Below are positions 16,829 through 26,338 of a stretch of DNA of 64,000 nt, in pieces. Made by a program: the position numbers and the translations under genes. The notes under the pieces were generated by a model, which ran no database searches, was not told where the DNA came from, and saw nothing but the letters and a program-made list of their open reading frames with translations. Numbering within the stretch: position 1 is the first letter of the stretch; every line of letters begins with the position of its first letter. The stretch is from the NCBI RefSeq assembly GCF_039541915.1, contig NZ_BAABHD010000084.1, forward strand, positions 1-64,000, written 5' to 3'. This stretch comes from Nibrella saemangeumensis. GTDB lineage: Bacteria; Bacteroidota; Bacteroidia; Cytophagales; Spirosomataceae.

Positions 16829-17567
16829 AAAGAACGGCCTTATTGTGGCCTTTCTGGCGGTGGGGCTGATTATGTACAGTTCGGCCATCATTTCCCGTAT
16901 ACTCACCAACCGGAAACTTCCGGGGTCGGCCATCGCCATCTTCGCGGGCCTGGTGCTGGCGTACCTCGGTGGCTTGTATTCCGGGGGTGAAAAAGGGTTG
17001 GCTGACCTGAAGCTGTTCTCGGGGTTCAGTTTGCTGGGTGGTTCTATGTTTCGTGACTTCGCTATTGTTTCCACTGCCATGGGGGCCAGTTTTGTGGTGA
17101 TGAAGCAGACAGGCTGGGTTGGTGCTTTATCGCTGTTTATTGGGATCGTGCTCTCCTTTATCGGCGGGGTGGCCATCGCGCTGCTCTGGGGCTATACCGA
17201 CGCGGTCAGCCTGACCACCATCGGGGCCGGTGCCTGCACCTACATTGTGGGCCCGGTAACGGGCGCGGCCATCGGAGCCCCTTCAGATGTGATGGCGCTG
17301 AGTATAGCCGCTGGTTTGGTGAAGGCTATTTTCGTCACGGTAGCTACGCCCTTTATGGCCCGTTTCGTTGGGCTCGACAATCCGCACACGGCCATGATAT
17401 TCGGAGGATTAATTGGCACTACCAGTGGCGTGTCGGCTGGTCTGGCAGCCACCGATCCCAAACTGGTGCCCTACGGGGCCCTGACCGCCACGTTCTACAC
17501 CGGCCTGGGTTGCCTGGTTTGCCCGTCGGTGCTGTTTCTGTTAATGCGTTTAATTATCAACGAATAA
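16803..17567 (+). CDS. madM: malonate transporter subunit MadM
   Basis: This is a 254-residue inner-membrane protein with about eight hydrophobic segments. FRDFAIVSTAMGASFVVMKQ, GACTYIVGPVTGAAIGAPSD and GGLIGTTSGVSAGL are conserved-looking loop and helix stretches of MadM. I chose the ATG at 16803 because an open frame reaching further upstream adds residues unlike the family; this makes it overlap madL by 26 nt, so translation is probably coupled. Together with MadL it would import malonate with sodium or protons. Confidence 0.88.
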   Translation: MDIITRFLEKNGLIVAFLAVGLIMYSSAIISRILTNRKLPGSAIAIFAGLVLAYLGGLYSGGEKGLADLKLFSGFSLLGGSMFRDFAIVSTAMGASFVVMKQTGWVGALSLFIGIVLSFIGGVAIALLWGYTDAVSLTTIGAGACTYIVGPVTGAAIGAPSDVMALSIAAGLVKAIFVTVATPFMARFVGLDNPHTAMIFGGLIGTTSGVSAGLAATDPKLVPYGALTATFYTGLGCLVCPSVLFLLMRLIINE

Positions 17568-17630
17568 GGTCGGACAAGGAACAAGAATAGCGCTGTTATC
17601 CGGAGAATATCTTCACCCTGGTTATCACTT

Positions 17631-18584
17631 ATGAAAAAATCGCTAACCTTTGTTTTCGCTTTGGCATCACTGGTTTCAATGGCGCAGAATCGCGAACCTG
17701 ACTTCGAGAAGATAGCAATCCAATCCGCCAGATACTGGCTGGACATCGACTACGTCGGCGATGGCATTGTCGGGCACCGGCTGGATATTCATTTGCCGAA
17801 GAACGGCACCGGCCCCTTTCCAATTGTGGTGTGTGTCTACGGCAGCGCCTGGTTTTCCAACTCATCCAAAGCGGCTACGTTTTCTGCCGGATTAGGTCAG
17901 AAGCTGTTGGAGAATGGGTTTGCGGTCGTGAGCATCAACCATCGGTCCAGCAGCGATGCCAAATTTCCCGCTCAGATTCAGGACGTAAAAGCTGCCATCC
18001 GCTTTGTTCGGGCCAACGCGTCAACGTTTGGTCTTGATAACTCGTTTATTGGCATCACAGGCTGGTCGTCGGGCGGGCATTTGTCCACAATGGCGGGTAC
18101 GACCAACGGAGTGAAAAAGGAAACGTTCAAAGGGCTGGATGTCGACATCGAGGGCAGTCTGGGCAAATTCACCGGAACGGGCAGCCAGGTTAATGCCGTA
18201 GTCGACTGGTTCGGGCCGACGGATTTCCTGATCATGGATAGCTGCGGCAGTTCCTTTTCACACAACGAAGCGAAGTCGCCGGAGTCCTCGCTGATCGGTG
18301 GCCCCATTCAGGAGAATCCGGATAAGGTGGCGCTGGCCAACCCCATCAGTTATGTCCGGAAAGGCAATCCGCCGTTTCTGATTTTTCACGGCAACAAAGA
18401 CCCGCTGGTGCCGCATTGCCAGAGCGAGAAACTGTATGACAAATTACAGAAGGAGGGTGTCAAAAGTGAACTGGTCATTGTGCCGGAAGGAGGGCACGGT
18501 CCAGGCGTAATGATTGATCAATACTACGACCGGGCAATTGCTTTTTTGAAGGCGGAACGGAACGCGGTTGCCGCAAAGCGCTGA
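17631..18584 (+). CDS. secreted BD-FAE-like esterase (acetylxylan/feruloyl esterase type)
   Basis: This is a 317-residue protein with a signal peptide (residues 1-19, LVSMAQ). It has an alpha/beta hydrolase fold with GWSSGG (nucleophile Ser146), FHGNKDPLVP (acid Asp) and EGGHG (His). It lacks the classical HGG oxyanion box and has VYGSAWF instead, as in the BD-FAE/Aes-like group. Bacteroidota BD-FAE enzymes remove feruloyl and acetyl groups from xylan. Here it follows madM by 63 nt in the phenolic acid/malonate locus, which fits release of hydroxycinnamates before uptake. It could also be a general carbohydrate esterase. It converges with the Uma2 gene. Confidence 0.8.
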   Translation: MKKSLTFVFALASLVSMAQNREPDFEKIAIQSARYWLDIDYVGDGIVGHRLDIHLPKNGTGPFPIVVCVYGSAWFSNSSKAATFSAGLGQKLLENGFAVVSINHRSSSDAKFPAQIQDVKAAIRFVRANASTFGLDNSFIGITGWSSGGHLSTMAGTTNGVKKETFKGLDVDIEGSLGKFTGTGSQVNAVVDWFGPTDFLIMDSCGSSFSHNEAKSPESSLIGGPIQENPDKVALANPISYVRKGNPPFLIFHGNKDPLVPHCQSEKLYDKLQKEGVKSELVIVPEGGHGPGVMIDQYYDRAIAFLKAERNAVAAKR

Positions 18585-18593
18585 AAACCTATT

Positions 18594-19160
18594 TTACACA
18601 AACAACGCATTCAGGTCAAGGGTCAGGCCGGGGAGTACGCCGGAAGTGAGCTGGCCTTCTTCCGTAGACGCGGCACTGAGAAGTTGGTAGCGCCCTTCCT
18701 GGAGCGTAACGATTTCAATAAAGCCGTCGGCAGAATCTACCAGCCAGTATTCCTGCACGCCAAAGCGGGCGTATAGTTCCTTTTTGGTAACCCGGTCGCG
18801 GTACACCGACGAGGGCGAGATTACCTCCACGACCAGAGCCGGAATGCCCATTACCCCATCGCGGGTGATGATAGAGGCATTGCTCTGCGGCACGAATACC
18901 AGGTCGAGCTGCGGAGCTGTGTACTCATCCAGGAACACATCAACGGGGGCAAAAAGGATTTCCCCGAGTTGCTGTTGTTTAACATACGTATGCAGGCTAA
19001 ACGCCAGTTCACCTAATACGAGCTGATGTTGGGGGGAGGGAGCTTTCTTTCTTACGAGGTCACCGTCAAGCAGTTCGTACAGGTGGGTATCCGCATCGTC
19101 GAACTCCATATGGTGGAATTCAGCCACGGTTAATTTTTGGGTCTCAACGTTGGCGTTCAT
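18594..19160 (-). CDS. Uma2 family (DUF820) putative nuclease
   Basis: This is a 188-residue protein with the PD-(D/E)XK-like core of the Uma2 family. YELLDGDLV is at the N-terminus, then PQLDLVFV with the acidic residue, VVEVISPSS with the catalytic Glu, and KKELYARFGVQEYWLVD near the end. Uma2 proteins are abundant in Cyanobacteria and Bacteroidota. They are called restriction-endonuclease-like, but their biological role is unclear. The gene stands alone between the esterase and phosphoglucomutase genes. A consensus -7 element lies 20 nt upstream of the ATG. Confidence 0.85.
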   Translation of the reverse strand: MNANVETQKLTVAEFHHMEFDDADTHLYELLDGDLVRKKAPSPQHQLVLGELAFSLHTYVKQQQLGEILFAPVDVFLDEYTAPQLDLVFVPQSNASIITRDGVMGIPALVVEVISPSSVYRDRVTKKELYARFGVQEYWLVDSADGFIEIVTLQEGRYQLLSAASTEEGQLTSGVLPGLTLDLNALFV

Positions 19161-19179
19161 GGCAGCGGCTGGTTTTTAA

Positions 19180-19187
19180 CAAAGATA
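19180..19187 (-). promoter_or_regulatory. -7 element for the Uma2 gene
   Basis: On the minus strand this reads TATCTTTG, a perfect match to TAnnTTTG. Transcription would start near 19173, about 13 nt before the ATG at 19160. No clear -33 TTG is seen at the proper distance. Confidence 0.5.
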
Positions 19188-19363
19188 GAACGATTTGCGG
19201 GTCAGGTAGGTGTGCTTCTAACAATAACAGAAAGTTTTGTAGGGCATAGCGTTGGTACCTAATGCCTGCTCCGCCAAAATTAACGCTACGATATTAGCGA
19301 AGGAATTTGACACATAGAGGCAGAACCGTAAATTGGCAGCCAATTCCAATCTTACCTATTTCT

Positions 19364-21121
19364 ATGACAACAGCCATTGATTCGTCTACGCAGCAGAAAA
19401 TAGACCGCTGGTTATCCGGCAACTACGATGCCGACACCAAAGCCGCCATTCAGAACATGATGGATAGCGGCAGCTCCACCGACCTGATCGACTCCTTTTA
19501 TAAAGACCTTGAATTTGGTACCGGTGGCCTCCGGGGCATTATCGGCGTCGGTTCCAACCGCATGAACCGCTACACCGTCGGAGCGGCCACCCAGGGTCTG
19601 GCCAATTACCTGAACGCTGCTTTTCCCCATGAGCAGATCAAAGTAGCCATTGCCCACGACAGTCGCCGGATGAGTCCGGAGTTCGCCCGGATCGTGGCCG
19701 ATATTTTCTCCGCCAATGGCATGGTTGTATACCTCTTCAAAGAACTACGCCCAACGCCCGAACTGTCGTTTGCCATCCGGCACCTGGGCTGTCATAGTGG
19801 GGTGGTCGTGACGGCTTCGCACAATCCCCCGGAATACAATGGCTATAAAGCCTACTGGACCGACGGCGGGCAGGTGGTAGCGCCCCACGACAAAAACATC
19901 ATCGCCGAGGTGAATAAGATCCAGTCCATCGACGATATTAAGTTCGACGGGGTGCCGGAGCGAATCCACATGATCGGCGAGGAAGTTGATGATGCCTATG
20001 TAAAACTTGTTAAAGCTAACTCGATAAACCCCGATGCCATTGCCCGCCAGAGCGGCATGAAGATCGTCTTTACGCCTATTCACGGAACGGGTATTACGCT
20101 GGTGCCTCGTGTATTGAAAGAACTGGGCTTTACCAGCGTGCATGTTGTGAAAGAGCAGGCGGTACCCGATGGCAACTTCCCGACGGTATCGTATCCGAAT
20201 CCCGAAGAGCGCGAAGCCATGCACCTGGCGCTGGAACTGGCCAAGTCCATTGACGCTGATCTGGTGATGGCTACCGACCCGGATGCCGACCGCGTGGGCG
20301 CGGGGGCCCGCAACCACCACGGCCAGTTTGAACTGCTGAACGGCAACCAGATGGCCAGCCTGATTATTTACTACCTGCTGAAAGCCTGGAAAGATGCCGG
20401 GAAGCTGACCGGTAAGGAATTTGTGGCCAAGACCATCGTGACCACCGACCTCATCGACAAAATGTGCGAGCAGCAGGGGGTAAAATGCTACAACACCCTC
20501 ACCGGCTTTAAGTACATTGCCGAAGTAATCCGCGAACTGGAAGGCAAAGAGCAGTTTATCGGCGGGGGTGAAGAGAGCTACGGCTACCTCATCGGCGACT
20601 TCGTACGGGATAAAGACGCCATTGCTTCCTGCGCCATCATCGCTGAGTTGACGGCTTACGCCAAAGATAACGGCAAGAGTTTGTTTGACCTGCTGATGGA
20701 GATGTACATGGAAAGCGGTTTCTATTACGAATCGCTGGTATCGCTGACCAAAAAGGGCAAGGAAGGAGCCGAGCAGATCCAGCAGATGATGGCCGATTTT
20801 CGCGCCAATCCGCCCAAGGAGATTGCCGGTGTACCCGTCGTGCGGATGGACGACTACAAGCAACTGAAGCGTACCAACGTGCAGACCGGCGAAACGACTG
20901 ATATCGAAGCCGGACGCATGGGTATCGAATCCTCCAACGTGCTGCAGTTCTTTACGGCCGATGGGTCCAAGATTTCGGCCCGGCCGTCGGGTACCGAGCC
21001 GAAGATCAAGTTCTACGTCAGCGTGACCGAGCCATTGGGCAGCAAAGAAGAATTTGACGCCGTTTATGGACAATTGAAAGAAAAGGTAAAAAGAATCATT
21101 GAAGCCTTGAACCTTAAGTAA
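19364..21121 (+). CDS. phosphoglucomutase/phosphomannomutase (PgcA-like)
   Basis: This is a 585-residue cytosolic alpha-D-phosphohexomutase. The phosphoserine loop TASHNPPEYNG holds Ser152. The metal loop DPDADRVG, the sugar-specificity loop GGGEESYGY and the phosphate-binding loop RPSGTEPKIKFY follow in order. The length fits the long PgcA-type branch that interconverts glucose 1- and 6-phosphate. I chose the ATG at 19364; an in-frame start at 19307 adds 19 residues with no family character. It is a housekeeping sugar-phosphate gene, transcribed alone and followed by a hairpin with a T-run. Confidence 0.92.
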   Translation: MTTAIDSSTQQKIDRWLSGNYDADTKAAIQNMMDSGSSTDLIDSFYKDLEFGTGGLRGIIGVGSNRMNRYTVGAATQGLANYLNAAFPHEQIKVAIAHDSRRMSPEFARIVADIFSANGMVVYLFKELRPTPELSFAIRHLGCHSGVVVTASHNPPEYNGYKAYWTDGGQVVAPHDKNIIAEVNKIQSIDDIKFDGVPERIHMIGEEVDDAYVKLVKANSINPDAIARQSGMKIVFTPIHGTGITLVPRVLKELGFTSVHVVKEQAVPDGNFPTVSYPNPEEREAMHLALELAKSIDADLVMATDPDADRVGAGARNHHGQFELLNGNQMASLIIYYLLKAWKDAGKLTGKEFVAKTIVTTDLIDKMCEQQGVKCYNTLTGFKYIAEVIRELEGKEQFIGGGEESYGYLIGDFVRDKDAIASCAIIAELTAYAKDNGKSLFDLLMEMYMESGFYYESLVSLTKKGKEGAEQIQQMMADFRANPPKEIAGVPVVRMDDYKQLKRTNVQTGETTDIEAGRMGIESSNVLQFFTADGSKISARPSGTEPKIKFYVSVTEPLGSKEEFDAVYGQLKEKVKRIIEALNLK

Positions 21122-21130
21122 TCATATCCG

Positions 21131-21177
21131 AAAAAGCTTAGCCAGGCTGTCTTCTTATCCAGAGGGCAGCTTTTTTT
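21131..21177 (+). terminator. rho-independent terminator after phosphoglucomutase
   Basis: AAAAAGCT near 21131-21138 can pair with AGCTTTTT near 21168-21175, with an inner GCTGTC/GGCAGC stem (one G-T pair). It ends in seven T residues at 21171-21177. Confidence 0.7.
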
Positions 21178-21254
21178 ATCGTGCGGCCATATTAAAAAGT
21201 GATTAATTTATGATTAATCTCATAAAAATTAAAGTTATAAAAGGAGTTCTTAAT

Positions 21255-21262
21255 TACTTTTG
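21255..21262 (+). promoter_or_regulatory. -7 element upstream of susC-like gene
   Basis: TACTTTTG matches TAnnTTTG and sits in an AT-rich leader 63 nt before the ATG at 21325. No good -33 TTG is seen, so confidence is limited. Confidence 0.4.
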
Positions 21263-21324
21263 AAAAAATCCTAGGGTAATCCCCAGGGATCTATCTTTTT
21301 CCTTTTTCTCTAATCATTCTCTCC

Positions 21325-24300
21325 ATGAAACACGCTTACCAAAAGCTGAAGGGAATTCGTGTGCTCCCTTTGCTGGCTTTGAGCTGGCTGCTGTGTGTAG
21401 GGGCCATGGCCCAGGACCGGCGTATCACCGGTCGAATTACCGACAGTAACGAGAACACCCCACTGCCCGGAGTTAACGTTGTTGTGAAAGGCACTCAGAC
21501 GGGTGTAGCAACGGATGCCGATGGAAACTTTACCCTAAATGTGCCAACCGGCCGGGATGTACTGACTATTTCTGCTATCGGGTATCTCACCCAGGACGTA
21601 ACTATCGGAAACCGAAATTCGCTGGCCATTTCACTCCAGTCCGACACCCGGACCTTATCAGAGGTTATCGTAACGGGTTACGGTACGCAGCGCAAAAAAG
21701 ATATCACGGGTGCGGTAACGGTGGTAAAAGGGGCTGAACTAACGGCCATTCCGGCCGCCAGCCTGGCCCAGCAGCTACAGGGCCGGGCCGCCGGGGTAAC
21801 CGTCGGCAACGACAACTCGCCGGGTGGTGGTACCATGGTACGTATACGTGGCTTCGGTACCATCAACAACAACTCTCCGCTGTACATTGTCGACGGTGTA
21901 CCGACGACGGGTAACCTCAACAACATCAACCCCAATGACATCGAGAGTCTGCAGGTGCTGAAAGATGCGTCGGCGGCTTCCATCTACGGGGCGCGTGCTG
22001 CCAACGGGGTGGTGATCATTACCACTAAGAAAGGCAAACCCGGTGAGCCGAAGATTACCTTTGATATGTATACCGGGGTTCAACAGCCCGGTAAGTTTCT
22101 GCCTTTGCTGAATTCGGAGGAGTTAGGGCAGCTAATCTGGGAGTCGGAGAAAAACGTAGGCCGTACCCCCAGCCATGGCCAGTACGGAAGCGGTGCAACG
22201 CCCCGCATTCCGGACTATATCTATCCATCCGGTGCGATGGAAGGCGATCCCCGGATTCAGCGCGATGCCAGTGGTAAATACCTCAACTACACCTACGATC
22301 TGAATGATCCGGCCCTGGGTAGCTCCAAGTTCATGATTACCAAAGCCAACAAGGAGGGTACCGACTGGCAGGATGTAATTTTTGACCCGGCTTCTATTTC
22401 CAACTACCAGTTGGGAGCCAGCGGTGGAACCGACAAAGGATCCTACGCGATCTCCATGAATTACTTCAACCAGAACGGTATTCTGCGCTATACCGGCTAT
22501 AAGCGGTATTCGCTGCGGGCCAACACCGAATTTAAGGTTCGGAACCGGGTTCGTATCGGTGAAAACTTCACGGTATCGTACGATGACCGGATTGGTATTA
22601 CCAACAACGACGAATCCAACCCGATTGCGTTTGCTGTACGCAGCCATCCGCTCATTCCGGTGTATGACGTCATGGGTAACCTGGCCGGTGCCAAAGGTTT
22701 GAACCTGGGTAACGCCCGTAACCCCCTGTCTGACCCATTCCGTTCGAGAGATAACGGTACCAAAGGAGTACACCTGTTTGGTAATGTGTTCGGCGAAGTG
22801 GATCTGTTGAAGGGCCTGACCTACCGGTCCAGCTTTGGGGTGGAGTACAACCTGTACAATACCAGCGCCTATACCCCGCGTGACCCGGAGTCTCCGGAGG
22901 CCCGGAACGCCAATAGCCTGGTGGTATCCAACAGCTACGATAACTCCTGGACCTGGTATAATACGCTGACGTATAACAAGGCTGTCGGCGTGCATAACTT
23001 CAATATCCTGGCCGGTACCGAAGCCATTGCCACGTATTCGTTTGGTTTCAACGCTACCCGCAGTAACTACGCGTTCGACGACCTCGACTACCGGTATCTG
23101 AACGCCGGTAGTCCGCTAGGCCTGCAGAACAGTGGTGGTGGTGCCAACCGCACGCGCCTGTTCTCGCTGTTCGGTAAAGTAAACTACTCCTTCAAAGACC
23201 TGATCCTGGCCGACTTCACCCTGCGTCGGGATGGTTCATCGCGCTTTGGCTTAGGCAACCGCTACGCGACCTTCCCGGCCGCCAGTGTGGGTATCCGCCT
23301 GACCGAACTGGACGCGATGAAGAACATCGGCTTCCTGTCTGATCTGAAACTGCGGGCCGGCTGGGGTAAAACGGGTAACCAGAACATCCCGAACATCTAC
23401 AATGGTTACACCTTGTATGAGTCACGGCCGGTTGAGAACCATTACGATATCAACGGTGCTAAAACCTCTATCGTGCCTGGCTTCGACCTGGTGCAGTTTG
23501 GTAACCCGAACGGTAAGTGGGAAACAACAACGTCTACCAACATTGGTTTCGATGCCAGCTTGCTGAACAACAAACTGGAGGTAGTTTTCGACTGGTATAT
23601 CCGGAAGACGACCGACATGCTGAACCAGGTTGCCATTCCGCTGACGCAGGGGATCGCTACCGTGCCGTTTACCAACATCGGTAATATGCAGAACAAGGGG
23701 ATCGACCTGAGCATCAATTACAACGGGAAGGCCATGGGTGGCGAACTGCGCTACTCCATCGGAGGTAATATCTCCGGCTATCGCAACAGAGTATTGAAGA
23801 TAAATGATGATCCAAACTCCCTTAAATTCGGTTTCGGAACCCGTCTGCCGGCGATGAGTGCCACCAAAGTTGGCTATCCGATCGGGTCGTTTTACGGGTT
23901 GGTTGTTGATGGTATCTTCCAGACCGATGAGGCTGCCAAAGCGGCTCCGCAGTTTGGTACCTACAACCGCGCCGGTTCCTTTATCTTCCGCGATGTTGAT
24001 GGTAACGGGGTTGTTAACTCCTCTGACCGTACCTTCATCGGTAACCCGCACCCGAACTTTACCTACGGTCTGAACGTGAACCTGGGCTACCGGAACTTTG
24101 ACCTGACCATGTTCGGTCAGGGGGTGCAGGGCAATGACATCTTCAACTACATGAAGTACTGGACCGATTTCCAGGTGTTCCAGGGCAACCGGAGCAAGCG
24201 GATGCTCTATGATTCCTGGAGACCGGGTAAGACGGATGCTATCCTGCCGCAGCTGCGCTCGACAGATGCCACCAGCCAGCAGGTATCCTCTTACTTCGTA

Positions 24301-24564
24301 GAGAAGGGCTCTTACCTCCGGTTAAAGAACATTCAGCTGGGCTACACCCTGCCGGCCGGTTTACAGCGTCGCCTGGGTATCGGTCAGACTCAGATCTATG
24401 TGCAGGGACAGAACCTGCTGACGGCTACCAAGTATAGCGGCCTCGATCCGGACGTTAACCTCCGTCGGTCAGGTGACAACAACGCAGATATTCACCTGGG
24501 TGTTGATGAAGGCGCGTATCCCGTGGCCAGAACGGTATTGGTGGGCCTTCGCCTGAGTCTCTAA
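21325..24564 (+). CDS. SusC/RagA family TonB-dependent outer-membrane transporter
   Basis: This is a 1079-residue protein. The signal peptide is about residues 1-29 (VGAMAQ). A carboxypeptidase-regulatory-like domain follows at ~34-110 (TGRITDSNENTPLPGVNVVV). The TonB-box region VIVTGYGTQRKKDITGAV is next, then the plug (SAASIYGARAANGVVIITTKKG) and a long beta-barrel to the C-terminal LRLSL. It has no N-terminal STN signalling domain. It imports oligomers across the outer membrane with the SusD lipoprotein encoded 43 nt downstream. Two Gfo/Idh/MocA oxidoreductases lie beyond, which hints at a sugar or sugar-derivative substrate. The substrate is not determined. Confidence 0.93.
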   Translation: MKHAYQKLKGIRVLPLLALSWLLCVGAMAQDRRITGRITDSNENTPLPGVNVVVKGTQTGVATDADGNFTLNVPTGRDVLTISAIGYLTQDVTIGNRNSLAISLQSDTRTLSEVIVTGYGTQRKKDITGAVTVVKGAELTAIPAASLAQQLQGRAAGVTVGNDNSPGGGTMVRIRGFGTINNNSPLYIVDGVPTTGNLNNINPNDIESLQVLKDASAASIYGARAANGVVIITTKKGKPGEPKITFDMYTGVQQPGKFLPLLNSEELGQLIWESEKNVGRTPSHGQYGSGATPRIPDYIYPSGAMEGDPRIQRDASGKYLNYTYDLNDPALGSSKFMITKANKEGTDWQDVIFDPASISNYQLGASGGTDKGSYAISMNYFNQNGILRYTGYKRYSLRANTEFKVRNRVRIGENFTVSYDDRIGITNNDESNPIAFAVRSHPLIPVYDVMGNLAGAKGLNLGNARNPLSDPFRSRDNGTKGVHLFGNVFGEVDLLKGLTYRSSFGVEYNLYNTSAYTPRDPESPEARNANSLVVSNSYDNSWTWYNTLTYNKAVGVHNFNILAGTEAIATYSFGFNATRSNYAFDDLDYRYLNAGSPLGLQNSGGGANRTRLFSLFGKVNYSFKDLILADFTLRRDGSSRFGLGNRYATFPAASVGIRLTELDAMKNIGFLSDLKLRAGWGKTGNQNIPNIYNGYTLYESRPVENHYDINGAKTSIVPGFDLVQFGNPNGKWETTTSTNIGFDASLLNNKLEVVFDWYIRKTTDMLNQVAIPLTQGIATVPFTNIGNMQNKGIDLSINYNGKAMGGELRYSIGGNISGYRNRVLKINDDPNSLKFGFGTRLPAMSATKVGYPIGSFYGLVVDGIFQTDEAAKAAPQFGTYNRAGSFIFRDVDGNGVVNSSDRTFIGNPHPNFTYGLNVNLGYRNFDLTMFGQGVQGNDIFNYMKYWTDFQVFQGNRSKRMLYDSWRPGKTDAILPQLRSTDATSQQVSSYFVEKGSYLRLKNIQLGYTLPAGLQRRLGIGQTQIYVQGQNLLTATKYSGLDPDVNLRRSGDNNADIHLGVDEGAYPVARTVLVGLRLSL

Positions 24565-24607
24565 TTTATTCCTTTCATTCTGATCTCATTTCTTTGTCAT
24601 AAAGAGT

Positions 24608-26332
24608 ATGAAAAAAACAGTTATTCTCGCTTCGTTGCTGACGGTGGGGTTTGTCACCTCGTGTAGCGAGTCCTTCTTAGATGTTAGACCTCAGGGCGTG
24701 GCTGCCCTGGATCAGCTCACCAACAAAATCGGGGTAAACACCCTGCTGATTGGTACCTACTCCCTGCTGGATGGTATTGGTTCGGGAACGACCGACTGGC
24801 ATGCAGCCGTATCCAACTGGGTGTACGGTGGGGTTACCTCCGATGATGCCTACAAAGGCACCGACGCTGGTGACCAGCCGGAGATTTCTTTTATGGAGCG
24901 TTACGAGGGCCAGGCTAACCTGGCCCACATGACCGGTAAGTGGCGCCACACCTTCGACGCCATTTCGCGGGCGAATGTTGTGTTGCAGGCAGTAGAGCAG
25001 GCGAAGGATATGACCGATGCCGAAAAGAAGCTGGTGATTGCGGAGGCTCGTTTTCTGCGCGGCTATTACCACTTTGAGGGAAAGAAGATGTGGAACATGA
25101 TTCCGTACATCGACGAGAAGACGTACAGTGCTACCGACCCGAATTCAACCAAGATCGCAAACGATAAGAACATCTGGCCCAATATCGAAGCTGATTTTAA
25201 AGCGGCTGCCGATGCCCTGCCGGAAACGCAATCGCAGAAAGGACGCGCTACCAAGTTTGCGGCCATGGCGTTCCTGGCCAAAGCGTATCTGTTCCAGAAC
25301 AAGTTTCTGGAGGCCAAGCCCCTGCTCGATGCCATTGTCAACAGCAATCGCTACAAACTGGTCGATTTTCATGACAACTTCCGGGCGGCTACCAACAACA
25401 ATGCCGAGTCAATTTTTGAGGTACAGTTTTCGGTGAACGATGGTACCAATGGGAACAACGGTAACGCCGGCGAAACGCTGAACTGGCCGTACTTCTCCGG
25501 TGCCCCGGGTGGTGGCTGCTGCGGTTTTTACCAGCCGTCGCTGAACCTGGTCAACGCGTATAAGACCAGTGCCAATGGTTTGCCGTTGCTGGACACTTTC
25601 AACGACAGTGACCTGAAAACCGACCAGGGCCTCAAAGCAAACGAGGCTTATACCCCTGACAATACCACTCCGCTGGATCCGCGTCTGGACTGGACCGTTG
25701 GCCGCCGGGGTATTCCGTTCCTGGACTGGGGACCGATGCCGGGGGTAACCTGGGTGCGCGACCAGAACTATGGCGGTCCGTATACCGGAAAGAAATGGAT
25801 GTATTACCGGGGCGAAGAAGGCACAAACACCCACTCGACCAACAAGCGCCGGCTGGCTAACAACTACCGCATGATCCGCCTGTCGCACGTCCTGCTGTGG
25901 CTGGCTGAGGCAGAAGTAGAAGTGGGAAGTCTGGATCGGGCGCGTGAACTGGTGAACATGATCCGGAAGCGGGCCAAGGACAGCAAGTATGTTACCAATG
26001 CGGATGGCTCGCCGGCGGCTAATTACGTGATCGATCTGTATCCGGCAGGTTCACCGGTGTTTGCCGATAAAGCCTCCGCCCGCAAAGCCGTGCAGTTTGA
26101 GCAGCGTCTGGAATTCGCCATGGAAGGCCACCGGTTCTTTGATCTGGTACGCTGGGGCATTGCCGACCAGGTGCTGAACAAATACCTGGAAACGGAATCG
26201 AAGAAGCGGACGTATCTGGCCGGTGCGAAATTCACCAAAGGCAAGAATGAATATTTCCCGCTGCCGATTGACGAGATTACCAACAGTTCCAAAAACGGCA
26301 CACCCACGCTGAAGCAGAATCCGGGGTATTAA
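24608..26332 (+). CDS. RagB/SusD family nutrient-binding outer-membrane lipoprotein
   Basis: This is a 574-residue lipoprotein with a lipobox ending at Cys19 (FVTSC). The helical TPR-like SusD core carries ISRANVVLQAV and AEARFLRGYYHF in the first half. RDLVRWG-like and FPLPIDEI motifs (here FFDLVRWG and YFPLPIDEIT) lie near the C-terminus. It forms the surface lid of the SusC pore encoded immediately upstream. The family length and motif order are complete. It is the last gene of the pair and is followed by a strong hairpin terminator shared with the convergent gene. Confidence 0.93.
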   Translation: MKKTVILASLLTVGFVTSCSESFLDVRPQGVAALDQLTNKIGVNTLLIGTYSLLDGIGSGTTDWHAAVSNWVYGGVTSDDAYKGTDAGDQPEISFMERYEGQANLAHMTGKWRHTFDAISRANVVLQAVEQAKDMTDAEKKLVIAEARFLRGYYHFEGKKMWNMIPYIDEKTYSATDPNSTKIANDKNIWPNIEADFKAAADALPETQSQKGRATKFAAMAFLAKAYLFQNKFLEAKPLLDAIVNSNRYKLVDFHDNFRAATNNNAESIFEVQFSVNDGTNGNNGNAGETLNWPYFSGAPGGGCCGFYQPSLNLVNAYKTSANGLPLLDTFNDSDLKTDQGLKANEAYTPDNTTPLDPRLDWTVGRRGIPFLDWGPMPGVTWVRDQNYGGPYTGKKWMYYRGEEGTNTHSTNKRRLANNYRMIRLSHVLLWLAEAEVEVGSLDRARELVNMIRKRAKDSKYVTNADGSPAANYVIDLYPAGSPVFADKASARKAVQFEQRLEFAMEGHRFFDLVRWGIADQVLNKYLETESKKRTYLAGAKFTKGKNEYFPLPIDEITNSSKNGTPTLKQNPGY

Positions 26333-26338
26333 GAGTTG

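Noticed and set aside
19745..21073. 442-codon antisense frame in phosphoglucomutase
   Set aside because: The plus-strand protein carries all catalytic loops of its family; the antisense translation is composition-driven.
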